Positions 34,751 through 47,269 are shown, counted from the first letter of the stretch. The stretch is DNA of 64,000 bases from Vitellaria paradoxa (GCA_019916065.1 CM034240.1:35825389-35889388); one strand, 5' to 3'. Notes: generated from the letters alone by a model not told the origin. A program made the numbers and translations.

Positions 34751-35726
34751 AATTTAATACTATTTTTAAAATGTCATATAGGTAAATAAATTTTCCAAAA
34801 GATTCAAAAAACATGGACTGCCATACAATCAGGAGTTGATGCGTATTTTTGGGGACACATCCACAACCGATGAATACGTCCACCCTTTTACTAAGGCACC
34901 CTCCATTTCCTCTATTGGTAGTACAAATAACCACCATAATAATGTTAAACTGGAGATTGATGAGAATAATGAGAAACCACAAAGAAACTGCACCGAAAGG
35001 AAAGGTATGGTGCCTCACTAACTGCTGCTTTGTAGATAATGGCTGAGTCTAATGCAAGAAAGGTGCAGTTGATGAAAATGAAAATGTTAGAAGGGAGTGT
35101 CACTGCAAGTGGAAAGATGCCTGGTAAGTAACATCTGTATATCAAAAAATGTTTAATGGCCTTGAACAGTCTAAAGGATATTGATGCAGTAACATATGCA
35201 AAAGCTATGAAGATGATAAGTGAGGATGTCATTTCTCGAGAAATGTTCTTAGAGATTCCTGATGATAGGAAGAGGGATTGGATCATGATGATGTAGGATG
35301 TTTGTGTTGTTAAGTTTTTGAAGAGTTTTATGTTTTTTATTGTAAGGATTGATCAACTTTATTTGATGTTTTTCGTCTCTTTGTTTGATTGTTATCTTTG
35401 GATTATAATGTTTGAATTTGTGATGTTTGGATTGAAATGTTATTTTATGTATGATGGCTTTATTTTAACAGTTTATTAGTGCTTGCAGATTTTTTTACTT
35501 ACTTTCAAACTTTTGTGATGTAAGCTGCTCTTTTTTTTTTTTTTTAATTTTAACAAAGAAGAAATTGGAACTTTGATGTATGATTTTTTTATTTTGTATA
35601 TGGATAAAACTGTTTTGTTTGAAGACAAACAAGACTTTGTCTTGTTCTTACACTAAAGAATAGAATGTTGTGGATTATTTATTAATATAATTTTATTTAA
35701 TTTAATTGATTACAGACTAATTAACA

Positions 35727-36600
35727 ATGAACATTGGAGATCCCAAAAATCTTTTCGATAGTGACCTGGATGATGATAACAATGATTTTGTCGTAGCAGT
35801 GGTAATTGTTGATTATATTGGCAAAAATATAAGTAGCAAACCATGTAGAATGTCAACATTAACAAGGTTATAGAGTTGATTAACGGGCATGAGGATCGTT
35901 GTTATGACTAGTTTAGAATGCGGCCACATGTTTTTATTAGCTTTTGTGAAGCTGTAAGAACGCATCGATTATTAAATCACTCTTGATATTTGACACTTCA
36001 GGAGCAAGTTGCTATTTTTTTTGCTCATCATATCACACAATGAAAAGTTTTGTATAGTAGCCAAGAGATTTCAACATTCTATGCAAACAATTCACACGTA
36101 TTTTCATAAAGTATTGAAGGCCGTGTGCAGGTTGGGTATTATTGTTATAGTACTACCTAACATGAATGAAGTGCCTCCGAAGATTTTACATAACCCAATA
36201 TTGTATCCTTTATTTAAGGTATACCATTTCAAATTGTAATGCATTTTAGTAAAGAATAATCAACTTATGAGATTAATAGTTTTTTTGGTTATTAGGATTG
36301 CATTAGAGCAATCGACGAGACTCATGTTGTCGTTCATGTTCTGTGCAGCAAAGAAGTTTCATATCGTGGCAAGCAAACCATCCCCACATAGAATGTTATG
36401 GCTGTATGTTTATTTGACATGCGATTTACATATGTTTTCATAGGGTGGGAAGGAACAGCAAATGATTCCCATGTGCTGAGCAATTGTTTGAGTAATCCGG
36501 CTAATTTATTTCTAATGCCGCCCCAAAGGAAATAGTATATTGTTGATTCTGGTTACATGAACATTCTTGGATTTTTAACACCATATCGTGTGTAAAAACT
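35727..36600 (+). pseudogene. PIF/Harbinger transposase (DDE_Tnp_4 type), truncated
   Basis: The ATG at 35727 follows an AG acceptor. Recognisable blocks in order are the ISSKPCRMSTLT segment, the helix-turn-helix part ending KRFQHSMQTIHTYFHKVLKA (36061-36120), and PPKILHNP. The catalytic core follows, with DCIRAIDETHVVVHV (36299-36340, first Asp; GAIDGTH in relatives), YRGKQTIPT, then LFDMRFTYVFIGWEGTANDS (second Asp) and VDSGYMN, ending GFLTPYRV at about 36590. The segment with the third catalytic acid is missing. At least six stops or shifts occur. Confidence 0.82.
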
Positions 36601-36652
36601 AGTTGTGTACAACATAATGTGCCACTTTTGTATGACAAACTTGTTGTAGTAT

Positions 36653-36905
36653 ATGAAACATGTTGATGCTTTTGTACGTCATAAATTTCATAGAAATTGT
36701 TTCAAAATTACATTTTATTCTTTGTCACCTGCAACTATGTCTCCAATTTCGCAATATGGGCCACTATGTGTTTGTGGTGTAAGTCGGATGCGAGTTTTGA
36801 TTGCAAGGACTAAGAGAAATAATGGTCGTTCATTTTTCTGATGCCTATATAGATTGGACCATGTTGACGGTTTCATATGGGTTGATGAGTACCGTGTGCC
36901 TTATA
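36653..36905 (+). pseudogene. GRF-type zinc-finger protein remnant
   Basis: The open stretch from 36653 reaches YGPLCVCGVSRMRVLIARTK and RNNGRSFF, then one TGA stop (36839-36841). The same frame goes on with CLYRLDHVDGFIWVDEY. This is the GRF zinc-finger pattern: C-x-C-G, then N-x-G-R-x-F, a later Cys, and W-x-D-E. GRF fingers bind single-stranded nucleic acids in characterised proteins, and small GRF proteins are common in plant genomes, often near transposons. Whether it belonged to the Harbinger element or was a separate gene is unclear. One nonsense change (CGA to TGA would fit) breaks it. Confidence 0.6.
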
Positions 36906-38939
36906 ACACAAGCACCTCTTTACCTACAAAAGGAATGACCTCGCTAAGTAACATGGTTCATATACTCATATGCACATGTTATGGATGCAACATGATTTTG
37001 GGGACTCTCTTTCTTATGATAATATTTGTACTATTAATCAATGTTAGTTTAAAGTAAGCAGTTGGGAAGAAGTGTAATATAAAGTAGCACTATACTTTTG
37101 AATATGGTAGGAATGGTTGATGATGTCATATTTTTTTGCTGCCTGCTAGTATTATTGTTGCTATCCTTATTCCTTTTAGTTTTGCTGCTATCATTGTACA
37201 TGGGATGATCGTATATCAAATTATTAGTTCTTTTCATGACTTGTTTCTAATTTCATTCTCTTTTTCTACACACGTATGTTTTTACTATTTTACCTTGTGG
37301 AAGTAATATTGACCGTTAAACATCACATCAAAAAGGTATTTCAAGTTTTCCTTCAACAAGAATTGTTTTGTTGTTCACTAGTCTAAAGATAATTCAAATA
37401 GCCTAGGAGGTGAATAGAGGTTTTCATCATTTAGCTATTCAATTCATATTTTACCTACTTAATTGGCTGCATCAACTGTGTTTTTTAGTGTGTATTAATT
37501 GTGGAAGAATGGTTGATTACTCTTCCAACTATTGAAAATTTCTAATTCTAAGTTGCTGCTATCATGTTTTTACTAAAATGTCAGGTGGCTTTGGATTGTC
37601 CACATGTAGTTTGCTGATATTTCTATAAGATTTTAAATTGAGGGTTGGTGTTTAGTTGTTGCTTGATGTAGCGTGGAGCTGTGAAGATTTTGTTGTCAAC
37701 AGTTAGAATGTTGGTGTTGACTAGTTCTTATAGTGGCAACATACACTTTGCTACTCTTTGTTTGTTGTAAGTGGGTTGCTGCCACTTGCAGGTGCCTTGG
37801 ATTCTAAATGGGTTGTAGCATTATGCAATTCTGTTGTGAACCTTCCTAGTGTGTTGATTTACTTGTGTTCTCGCTTGGGGTAGTTTTATATATAAAGGGA
37901 GTTGCATGATAATGCTTTGAGAAAGGTTTTGAATGTAATAACGGGATGAAGCTTGATTTAATGGGCAACTCATTTGCGCATTTTCTCACTAAATTTTGTA
38001 TTAGATAATTGCTATATAGTCCCATTCTCCAAAAACAAAGGTTGGACCTGACTGTATAAATTTGACGAAGTTTAGTCTCCCTGCATTGTTTTAAGAGCCC
38101 ATTTGTTCATTTCTGTCTTCATGAATGAATTTCCTCTATATTGATCCATAAAGTGCCAAGATACACTAATAAAACAACATAAGAGAACAACAGGATCAAT
38201 TACTCTGTTTCTAAAGTACATGTTATTCTTCCCAATTTTACATAGTGTAGAATACTAAAATTTAAATTTACAGGTACATTTATAAGAATATGAGATCACT
38301 TCTAAAAAGAGTACCACAAAGCAATGAATGATAGGCAAATCCATTTTAAAATCGTTGAATTGGATATCAACGTTCCCCGATTTGTTGTGCTTGGTTTTAT
38401 GTATGGATGTATGTAAAAATTGTGGCAATAGTTCACTTAAGGCTTTGTTTCGTATGAAAAGCAAATTTTGGTTGGTTTTTTTTTTTTTTTTTGTAGTTTA
38501 TTTACGTCTTTTTTTTTACTAAAATTTGATTTTTTTCAAACATTCTTCAGAAAAAAAAAATCAAAACATTCACCTTCAATTTTAAAAAAAAAAAGGAAAA
38601 AAAGTTATTTGAATTTTGATTAAGTATCTTGCTTGTACCTTTGATGAATACTTATATTCTTTGGTTTGTGTATCAAATAAAAGGATGTATCAAATAATTT
38701 GTTTGATAAGGTTTGGAAACATTTTACAATTTTATAAAATTAATTTATAATTACTAAGATAAAAATATGATTTTTATAAATGAGTAGAGATAAAAAATAA
38801 ACAAATAATATAGGTGAAATTGTGATTGTTACATAAATAAGGACCAAAATAATGAGGTATAAATGTAATTTTTTAGGTAAATTGCATCAAAAAAATATTT
38901 TTTGGTTGTTTTGTAAATGAAAAATTTTTAAAATGTGTG
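36906..38939. other. AT-rich intergenic stretch, nothing firm
   Basis: No credible gene or RNA is visible. Short open stretches are low-complexity. T runs occur at 38473-38492 and 38510-38517, and A runs near 38550 and 38583. Confidence 0.55.
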
Positions 38940-39126
38940 AAATATAAACTGTGTTTACCAAACAGATTTTCTGTTTTCTGTTTACAAATTTATGTAAACA
39001 AAATTACATTATCAAATACAGTTTTTATTTTCATTTTAGAAAAATAAATGGCAATAGAAAACACAAAACAGAAAATAGCAACAGAAAAACAACAACAAAC
39101 TAACGACACCCTTGTCAAACGAGTCC
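38940..39126. mobile_element. MITE-like element, same end type as 29575-29745
   Basis: The sequence contains GTTTACCAAACAG near 38955 and ends, inverted from 39126, AGGACTCGTTTGACA. The interior words TTTTCTGTTTTCTG and the terminal pattern resemble the element at 29575. Ends are imprecise and no target duplication is seen. Confidence 0.3.
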
Positions 39127-40336
39127 TATATAAGTTCAGTTACAAAGTTACAACCACAAAGTTATTCAATCAACACCCATCGATCTCTTGTGTTGAAACT
39201 TTGCTCGTATTCAAATAATGATTCCTCACTAGCAAAGAGATCAATCTTCAAATTCTTGAATATCACGAACACTAAAGTATGAAGTTGTTTGGTTAAGAGA
39301 TGAAGAAAACTCTTAAAGTAATGTAGTAGTTTTTTGTCTCGCATTCTCTGTCTTGTAGAAATCCTAGAAGAAGGTTTCTATCTATAAAATACTCCAGCAA
39401 TCCAATTCTACATAGGATTCTATAATTTGCTGCTTCCAAAATTTTTTAGAAAACTTTTCAATCTTCTTGAACATTAAGAAATTTTCGTTAAAGTATCTTC
39501 ATCCGTGTATTATGAAACCTTCTTTAAAGCATCTTCAATCTTACATTAAAAAACTTTTTGAAAGACCTTCAAACTTATACCTTTGACACTTTACCCAAAT
39601 GTATAAAAATACAAATTTGAAATTATTATTTTATTCACTAATTTGTTAATTACAAAAATAAACTTAACATTTACGATGAAAGTTGATTTTATTTGTTAGA
39701 ATTGTAATTCATACATAATTCGCCAAAACACATAGATGAGTGAAGGAGGAGAGGACTAATTCGCAGTGGTACGATGCGAAATGTGCTCGTTGGATGGCTT
39801 GCTGACAGCTCGCTTAGAGCCAAACGATGTTATTTATTTTTTATAATTTTTTATTAGATTCGTGAAAATTTGCACTAATGTCTTAACTATGTGTTAGTTA
39901 AAAGTTAAAAGTGTAGGAGGTGGAGTGAATATGATGATGAGCTCATGGTATTATTATACCCCATTAATAGAAAATATGGAATCTCTCTCTCTTTTTGCAT
40001 CTCAAAAAGTATATCAGAGATCAGGTGGTTTCCTTTTTCTCTTCTTCCACTAGCATGATGTGAGGTATCAAATTGGTATATGAGCACTTTAAACAGTGCA
40101 ACGAGGATCAAACTCTTATGTTAATTTGTTTAAACTAATTCCCACAAAATTCTAATGTCCACAAAATTGATCCCTTCGCTTGTTGTGGGGGACCCTCCAG
40201 TCACTAGGGAATTAATTTTAATTTGAAGGGAATAATAATAATAAAAATAATAATATTATATTATATTATATTATATTATTACTAATGGAATGTGATTGGT
40301 CTTGACATAGGGAGTTAAAATTATTTTTCCCTTTAA
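39127..40336. other. Intergenic stretch with an ATA/TTATA microsatellite
   Basis: There is no gene. An AATAAT and TTATA simple repeat lies at 40230-40281. The rest is AT-rich and unrecognised. Confidence 0.6.
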
Positions 40337-40574
40337 GGCCTGTTTGGTAAAGTAAAAAAAAATTCAATTTTTTACAACTTTTGTGCTTATATTGACATAC
40401 ATTTTCTTTGAACAAAGTTGGGTCTTTGGTTAAAAAAAAAAAAACTCGTAAAAATTAAAGGAGAAGTTTAAAAAGTTAGAAAATATTTAGAGAACTGGGA
40501 AAAATTACAAAAAAAAAAAAAAAAAGTTAATAATTAACAAAAGTTAAAAATTTTTGAAGATTTGCCAGACGGCC
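40337..40574. mobile_element. 238-bp MITE with GGCCKKYTGGYAAA ends
   Basis: The left end GGCCTGTTTGGTAAAG (40337-40352) pairs with the right end, which inverted reads GGCCGTCTGGCAAATC (40574-40559). Twelve of 16 positions agree. TTAA lies on both sides. The interior is A-rich without coding. The family could be Tourist or hAT-like. The TTAA flank is palindromic, so its status as target duplication is not proven. Confidence 0.6.
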
Positions 40575-41756
40575 TTAATCTCATTTTCAAGGCAAACCTC
40601 AATTTACCTCCATTCCCACTCCCCAAAAAAAGCATATCAGTCGTCTTGAATATAAAACACATACCACTTTAATATTTAATACAAACTCATATGGTTAAAA
40701 AACTTTAATATTTAATACAAACTCATCTAGTTAAAAAAGAAATCATAAATGCCTTTTATCACACTTTTAAATATGCTTTACTTTATATTTTTTTATTTGT
40801 AATTTCGTAAGTCATTTTGCCTCATCATCAGTGTAAAAACAAATTATCTACTTCATATTTAATGCACATAATCCTCCCATTAATAAAAAAATTATAAATA
40901 ACATTTATTATATATTTTGATGCATTTTTATTTGTGTCATTTTGTAATTTTATATGATTTTTCGAAATGAAAATCAATTGCATTGGTGCACTGTCTTTTA
41001 CATTAATAATAAAATATTATCCCTATTATATACAATTAGCATTGACGAATATTCTTCTTTTCTTCAAGAAATTACTTTATCATATAACGACCTCATTTGT
41101 GTAGGGGAAAACCTGAATAATGATCTGCGTTGTGACTCAGTAAATAGAAAAAACAGAAGATCAAAATCACCTAGGACGAACTTAGGTTTTCATGATATGG
41201 GAGATCAAAAAATTTTCAGCAAAAATTTTAACTATTAATCAAAGAAGGCTAACTATTTATTTGAGAGTAATTTCATTGGAATCGAAAAATTTCTTGTAGT
41301 AGTATGGTTGTCGCCGGTTCTCTGCTTTGCTTCATTATTCGTAGTTCAAAATTCGAACTTTTTTATAGTTCTATTTTGAGAGAAATGGTTTGTAAAGAAC
41401 GATAAAAGAGATAGTGAAGCCAGAGAGGATAAAAATAATGGGAGAGATGGAATATATAAAAGAGAATGTGAAAATGTGATAAATTATAGTATAGGAAAGG
41501 GAAATCTCCAGATGGAGAAAGAGACGAAGATAGGGGGGGATTTGTGAGTTTATATTGAAAAAGAAGATTTTTTTTTTTTTTTTTTGTGTATGTCTTATTA
41601 ATTTTGTTGTGTGGGTCCAATTATGAAAAGTTAAATTAGATGAGACTTTTCATTTGTGAAAGGAGGCCATTATAATGGAATATTTATTTTTAGTAAATAC
41701 AAATTACAACATATGTGTATAAATAGAATATCAAAGTTAAATTGGCCATGACCATC
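40575..41756. other. AT-rich intergenic stretch, nothing recognised
   Basis: Open stretches at 40954-41238 (plus) and 41363-41620 (minus) look like chance ORFs with low-complexity or AT-biased codons. No element ends are seen. Confidence 0.5.
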
Positions 41757-41995
41757 CTAGGGGCGAATGCAAATGGAGGTAAGGCGGTCAATTGACCCTA
41801 CTAGAAACAAAATTTTGTGAAAAATAATATAATTTTGGGGTATTTTTGTAATTTTGTTCCCATAAAATATATACCTTAAAATAGATTGTTCCACTATCTC
41901 AAGTAATTTACAAATTTTACTTTTATTTTTATGTCAAACACCGCCCTTATTTATCGATTTGATCCCAATGTAACAAAATTTTGAATCCGTCACTG
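41757..41995. mobile_element. Non-autonomous element with CAGTGACGGATTC-type ends
   Basis: The right end inverted begins CAGTGACGGATTCAAAATTT and the left end reads TAGGGGCGAATGCAAATGG, a diverged inverted match. CAGTGGCGGA-type ends are common in plant non-autonomous DNA elements. A related one lies at 60051-60243. No target duplication is seen. Confidence 0.45.
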
Positions 41996-42159
41996 AAGCA
42001 CCCTATCTTACAATAGCGTCATCAACAACCACGAAGCAATCTCTAAAATTTTGTGCAAAGTAACAAACTAAACAAACAAAAAACAGAAGCTTGGCACCAT
42101 CCAGAAAAGAACCCATCAGCATATAAAAGAAACAGAGCATTCATGTACCTATATACCTT

Positions 42160-42650
42160 CTCCTTATCTGTGCGTCAAATTTAGCAAACCAACTTTATCA
42201 AGAATAATACACGATTTTACATATCTTACGAAGCTCCAACATTGAACCATAAAACTCAGCAACCCAACTGCATTAGCTACTAATTTTGCTAAAGCAACAG
42301 CCACAAAATTCTCCTATCTAAAAGCATGCTTAAATTCAACCTGGAAATCTCATTCCACATCTTAATGAATTTATAATATCTCTTCTTAGGGACGGCACAG
42401 GAAGGAATTTGAATTGGGTTAATGTGGGTGGTGGGTCAATAATACTCGACCCATTTAAATTTATTTAGCTTATGGGTTGTATTTGGGTTGCTCGTCTATG
42501 AGTCCATTTATACTTCATAACTCATACGTAACCCATTTATGTATACCTTCCAAATTTTTGTTCCTTCGACAAATATAAACTAGCACATAATTTTTCTATT
42601 TTTTCTATATCTATAAAAAAATATAATATATCTAAAAATTTGGCTTAATT
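42160..42650. repeat. Direct repeat copy 1 (with 43355-43700)
   Basis: Words shared with copy 2 in the same order include CAACTTTATCAAGAATAATA, CATTGAACCATAAAACTCAG, TTGAATTGGGTTAAT, CTCGACCCATTTAA, AGTCCATTTATACTT and ACAAATATAAAC. Copy 1 has about 120 extra bases near 42285-42405. Confidence 0.8.
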
Positions 42651-42654
42651 TGAA

Positions 42655-43330
42655 CACGAATTGACTCAAAACTTGCTTAATTAATAGCAAAAAGGTTGAT
42701 AAATATTTTTAAATCTTTTAGGTAGTCAATATTGTCAATTTTGGACTAAAATAAGACTTAGGGTAAAATGGTAATTTTTTTTACTTGAGGTTGAATCAAT
42801 CCAAATTTTAACATGTTAATAAGAAATTTGTTAAAAATTATTTCTCAACCTCTTAGAAAACATAGAATGTAATTATAAATAAAAAAAAAACAAGTTAGAA
42901 ATAAAATAGTAATTTTTTGTCTTAGTTTAAATCAAGCCAAAATTTATCTAGTTGATAAGAAACATATTAATTAATATTTCTTAACTTTTGGGAAGCCTAG
43001 AATGCAAATAAAGATTCAAAATGGACCAATGAGTAAAATAATAATTTTTCAATTCGTGTTCAAATTAAGCCAAATTTTATAATATTAGGAAATATGTTGA
43101 TGTATATTTTTTATTCTTTTTGAAAGAGAAGAATATTGATTTGGGCCAAAAAAAAAATTACGAGTAAAATGATTATTTCATAGTCGGAGCTCAGATCGGG
43201 AAGAAATTTACTAAGCTGATAAGAATTTGTTAAGGAATATTTCATCACTTTTTTGGATGCCCAGAATGTGAATATGGGTAAAACATACTAAGGGAAAACA
43301 CGATCATTTATAGCCCAAATTCACATTGGG
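42655..43330. repeat. Degenerate ~132-bp tandem array, four to five units
   Basis: Units begin with GTAAAATGGTAATTTTT-like words at about 42762, 42900, 43032 and 43162, with a partial one near 43277 (spacing 138, 132, 130, 115). Each unit also holds a CAAATTTTA-like word and a word like CTAGAATGTAAT (AGAATG plus a short tract) at matching places. It lies exactly between the two direct repeat copies. Confidence 0.7.
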
Positions 43331-43354
43331 CCAAAAAAAAGGAGAACCCATACA

Positions 43355-43700
43355 TCTCCTTGTCTGTGCCTCAAATTTAGAAAACCAACTTTATCAAGAA
43401 TAATACATGTTCTTAAATCTCAGGGAGCTCCAAACATTGAACCATAAAACTCAGCAACCCAAGTGCATTAGCTGCTAATTTGAATTGGGTTAATTTGGGT
43501 TGTGGGTCAAGAGCGCTCGACCCATTTAAGTCTATTAGGCTTGTAGATTGCACATGGGTTGCTCATATTTCAGTCCATTTATACTTATTAGCCCAAACCG
43601 AACCCATTTATGTATCTTCAAAATTTTTTGTTCTTCTGACAAATATAAACAAACACAATTTTTTTTTTTTTTTTGTCTATAAAAAAATATAATATATATA
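43355..43700. repeat. Direct repeat copy 2 (with 42160-42650)
   Basis: The order of shared words is the same as in copy 1, without the extra 120 bases. It ends in TATAAAAAAATATAATATAT like copy 1. About 1.2 kb separates the copies. No TG/CA ends or target duplications are evident, so I do not call them LTRs. Confidence 0.75.
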
Positions 43701-43869
43701 AAGAACAAAACTATATTAACATTTAAAAAAAATGTGCAAAACGGTAACATTTTGAGCCAAATTCAAATTAACTCAAAACTTGTACTATCTTGCTAAATGT
43801 TATGGTACTATTGGGGAGTCTAAATTTTAATAATTTTTTATTTTTCTGTCAAAAGTTGTTAATTATAAT

Positions 43870-44140
43870 TTTTTATGCGTTTGGTAAAGTAAATAACATT
43901 TTTTAACAACTTTTACAACTTTAAATGTTTGGTAAAATTCTTAACAGCTTTTAGTAATTTTGAGCAATTTTTGGCAACATTTAGTAACTTTTAACAACTT
44001 TAAGTAATTTTTGGTAACTTTTAAATTGAGAAATTACTACAACTAAGTAGAAAAGTTACAAAATTAGATGTTTGCCAAATATTCAAGGAGTAAAAATTGG
44101 TAATTGTTTTACTAAAAATTATACTTCTAAACGACCCTGC
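43870..44140. mobile_element. MITE-like stretch with GCGTTTGGTAAAG end
   Basis: The left side has GCGTTTGGTAAAGTAAATAA at 43877. The inverted right side near 44140 reads GGGTCGTTTAGAAGTATAAT. The internal AACTTT/AGTAAC words repeat. Weak terminal similarity only. Confidence 0.3.
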
Positions 44141-44804
44141 GTGGTTAATACTATTTTTTTTTATTTTAAAACATTCGTTAATTTTAATATATACATTAAA
44201 TTATTTTAATTATCAACTCAATTATAAAAGCAACTTGAATATAACCCATCAATATTAAACATATATGTAAGAATCACTATAAATTGCATCTATATGCATA
44301 TATAAATACATGAACACATATTAGTATATACATCATCGTATATACCAAATGGAAGTATGAAAATCACCCAAAATCATGCAATGATAGTAAATATATAAAC
44401 ATAATCGAGGTCCAGTCGCCTATTACTTAGTTAAAAGAAGGCGAAGAGTGAAGAAATCATCAAAACCCTCAAAACTTCACGAGTATGGTTCTTTTTCCAC
44501 GGTCACAATCTCTACAAATCAAAACTGCTACGATGATTAACGTGTGAAGAGGATTGAAATCCTTTACTCTCGCTCCATTGCTCTTTCTTTCTTTCTTTAC
44601 TCTCCTTTGTTGGACTGGCAAAAGAAAAGAAGATGGGAGAAATAGGGGAAAGAGGAAGAAAAGAAAGAAAAAGAACACAACTTTAAGTTCAACCTGATTT
44701 TAGGAAATTAAAATAATTACACTAATAATTAAAATAATTACACTAATACATATATCAAACATAAAGTCCAAATATTAAAATAATCTAAAATCTCAAATAA
44801 TGAT
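44141..44804. other. AT-rich intergenic stretch, nothing recognised
   Basis: A minus-strand low-complexity open stretch (44678-44469) is not credible as a gene. No element ends were found. Confidence 0.5.
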
Positions 44805-46439
44805 TGTTGATGCCCCAATTTTACTCCCTTAAAATTTACAATATTTAATACTTTTAATTGAATGGTGCTCTACTGATTAAAATCTCTTAATCGTAAGATA
44901 AGTTAAAGCATCAGAATCAACAAAAAATAAACATTCAGCAAAATGACGATTGTATCCTTGAAACTATGGAGAAGCCATGTTGAAGACCAGATCAAGGTAG
45001 AAGACCACCAAACTATGCAAGCATGTCCAATACCTCAAATGAAAGATCTCAGCATTAACAGAAGACCTAGAATACAGAATTAAGGGTCAATTTGGTCCAA
45101 AAATAACGAATGACCTCTATAGATGCACTCAAAGATTGGCATCAACCAAAAAGTCTAGATCAAGCCATAAATAGGCAAGAAGATACAAAACATCCCAAGA
45201 CATGCCAAACGATATAAAAGATAGGCTCAGAACAGCCAAAAAGCCGCTTCAAAGGTCATCTGGGCTCCGCCAACTCAAAATGGCTCTTACCGATAAAGTG
45301 GAAGCTACTGGCACACCAAACACAATTTGAGCATCCAAACGAAGTTGGAATGTCCTTAAATTACACAAAAATGTTGACGGTTCATTTCTTAAGGTAACGG
45401 AATAGTTAAGTCTAGCCAAGTCAAACCTTAGGAGGTCTGTCCGTAACTTCGATTGTAAAATTTGTCAATTTTTTTATAAATTCACAAAAATGTCTCAGAG
45501 TTCCACTGATGGCATTTTTTGGACTCCCCATATCTAAAAATGATAGGAGGAGTCATCTCGGCGGTGCCTCCAAGGGTTAAGCCAAAGATTTGGTTGACCC
45601 CTTTTTTGTTTCAGCTCGTTTCAGAGTAGCAGTTTTCAAACATACATAACTCAATCTTAGAAAATCAAAATTGAATCTGGTTTTGACCTAATTGGCCTAA
45701 ATCACTCCAAAAAGTGATTGAAAGGTCTCAGAATCTCCTGAAAACTACGCCAAACATCTTGGAATTGCCCAAACCTATCAGGGCATGACCTGAACTTTGC
45801 CGAACATGGCCTCAGCCAAGGGCTCAAGCCAAATGGCCCGAAATTTTGGTCTTTTTGCCAAAATGCTTGCCAAATAGGCTTTTAGCAAGCTTTTTTTACC
45901 TACCTTGAATTATGAACATGTTCGCCTAACTTGTTTTGTGATTCTGATCACCAGTAGCATTGTACAGACATGTTTGCTGGTTCTATTAGGTAGAGTCGAC
46001 TACCAAATAGCCTTGGCAAAGAGTCTTACCCTTCTTATTAGGCAACCTTGTTCGCCTTATAAAACGGACAATTCTTTTCGCCTAACAAAACGGGCAATTC
46101 GTTTTTCCCGTTTGAACAGGCAAAAGTTTTATTTAGCCAAAAAGTCTATACAAGAAGGCCTCCTCCCCTCATTTCATTCATTCCACACTTGGCACTCTCA
46201 AGGCAAGACTAGAACTTCTCTCTCTAGAAAAATCCCACGACAATATAATTTTCTCTCTTTAGAAAATTTTTATTTTATTGTTCAATTTAATTTATTTGCG
46301 TAATTAGAATAAAATAATTTTAATTGTGCAAATAAAATTATTTGTTAATGAAAGGTATCTGGATTATAATTCAAGACCAAGTTATACCTGATATATGATA
46401 TTGACTGGATTTACTTGAGACAGTTTTGCAAAATTTCAA

Positions 46440-46870
46440 ACATCATACATATGACATACCCATATCATGCTACCATGCCTGTCATGCCATAACATCATTC
46501 TGTCATGCCATGCTATGTCACAATACCATGTTTGTCATATCATACCATGTCATAACATTATATTACCATATTAGGCCATGCTAGATATCATTCCCACCAT
46601 CTCATGCCATCTCTTCCATGTTATACCGTGTCATTGTCTCATATACCATGCTAACATGCCATGCTATGCCATGTTATATCATGCTAACATGCCATGCTAT
46701 GCCATGTTATATCATGCTTTGACCATGCTATGCCATGCAAGCATGTTATATTATCATAATATTCCATGCTACCAGGCTTAATCACCATCCCAAATCATAG
46801 TATAACATGCTAGGATATCATTTACCATGTTAACATATGCTATAACATGCCATACATCATGTTTTGACAT
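46440..46870. repeat. CCATGCTATGCCATG simple-sequence array
   Basis: Dense variants of CATGCCATGCTATGCCATG and ATGTTATATCATGC recur over more than 400 bp. A 42-bp unit is duplicated nearly perfectly around 46655-46720. It lies within the long LTR. An ORF at 46578-46781 is only its translation. Confidence 0.8.
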
Positions 46871-47269
46871 ACTTGTACATACCTTGACAAGCTAGGACAC
46901 ATTCAAACATGCAAACACACACCTACTAGGGTCAACACAAACATAAAAATCAATTACTTCCATAATCCAGGGGTATTCACCTGAGTGAACGAGGCTCTAG
47001 AGACTGGGAATGACTTAGGATTAACTAAGTCGATGATTTCTAAGTCATAACTTCCCTTAGATATATCTGACATACATCCTTAAACTGTCATCCGTGATAG
47101 AATATAAATTGTCATCACATTCAACAAACCCATAACATACCTAATCATAGAAACTGCATCACTCACATCACATTAGACTTCTAGGCCATTCACATAAACC
47201 TAATCGTCATCACCAAGAACTGAGCTCTTGATGTGAGTTGAGTTCCTTTCTCAAATGATAAATACTTAC

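Larger units (their letters stand above)
33856..35296 (+). pseudogene. PIF/Harbinger ORF1: Myb/SANT-like protein, broken
   Basis: The ATG at 33856 starts an exon with IFVSLMDEEVKKENRRGPT, the first helix region of the plant Myb/SANT-like domain of PIF/Harbinger ORF1 proteins. A later exon from about 34785 gives FKKHGLPYNQELMRIFGD, and the C-terminal part ends SLKDIDAVTYAKAMKM, then REMFLEIPDDRKRDWI and TAG at 35294. That ending is typical of these proteins, which bind DNA and help transposase. Stops at 33937, 34024 and others, a TRIM at 34221-34567 and a tandem repeat sit in the middle. The transposase remnant follows about 430 bp downstream on the same strand. Confidence 0.7.

Noticed and set aside
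29575..39126. One large Harbinger element bounded by the two TTTGGTAACA-like stretches
   Set aside because: The two ends match only loosely, and no TTA/TAA duplication flanks them.
42160..43700. Direct repeats as an LTR pair
   Set aside because: No TG/CA ends, primer site, purine tract or target duplication could be found.
46578..46781. Plus-strand ORF rich in CYAMLYHANMP
   Set aside because: It is only a translation of the CCATGCTATG simple repeat.
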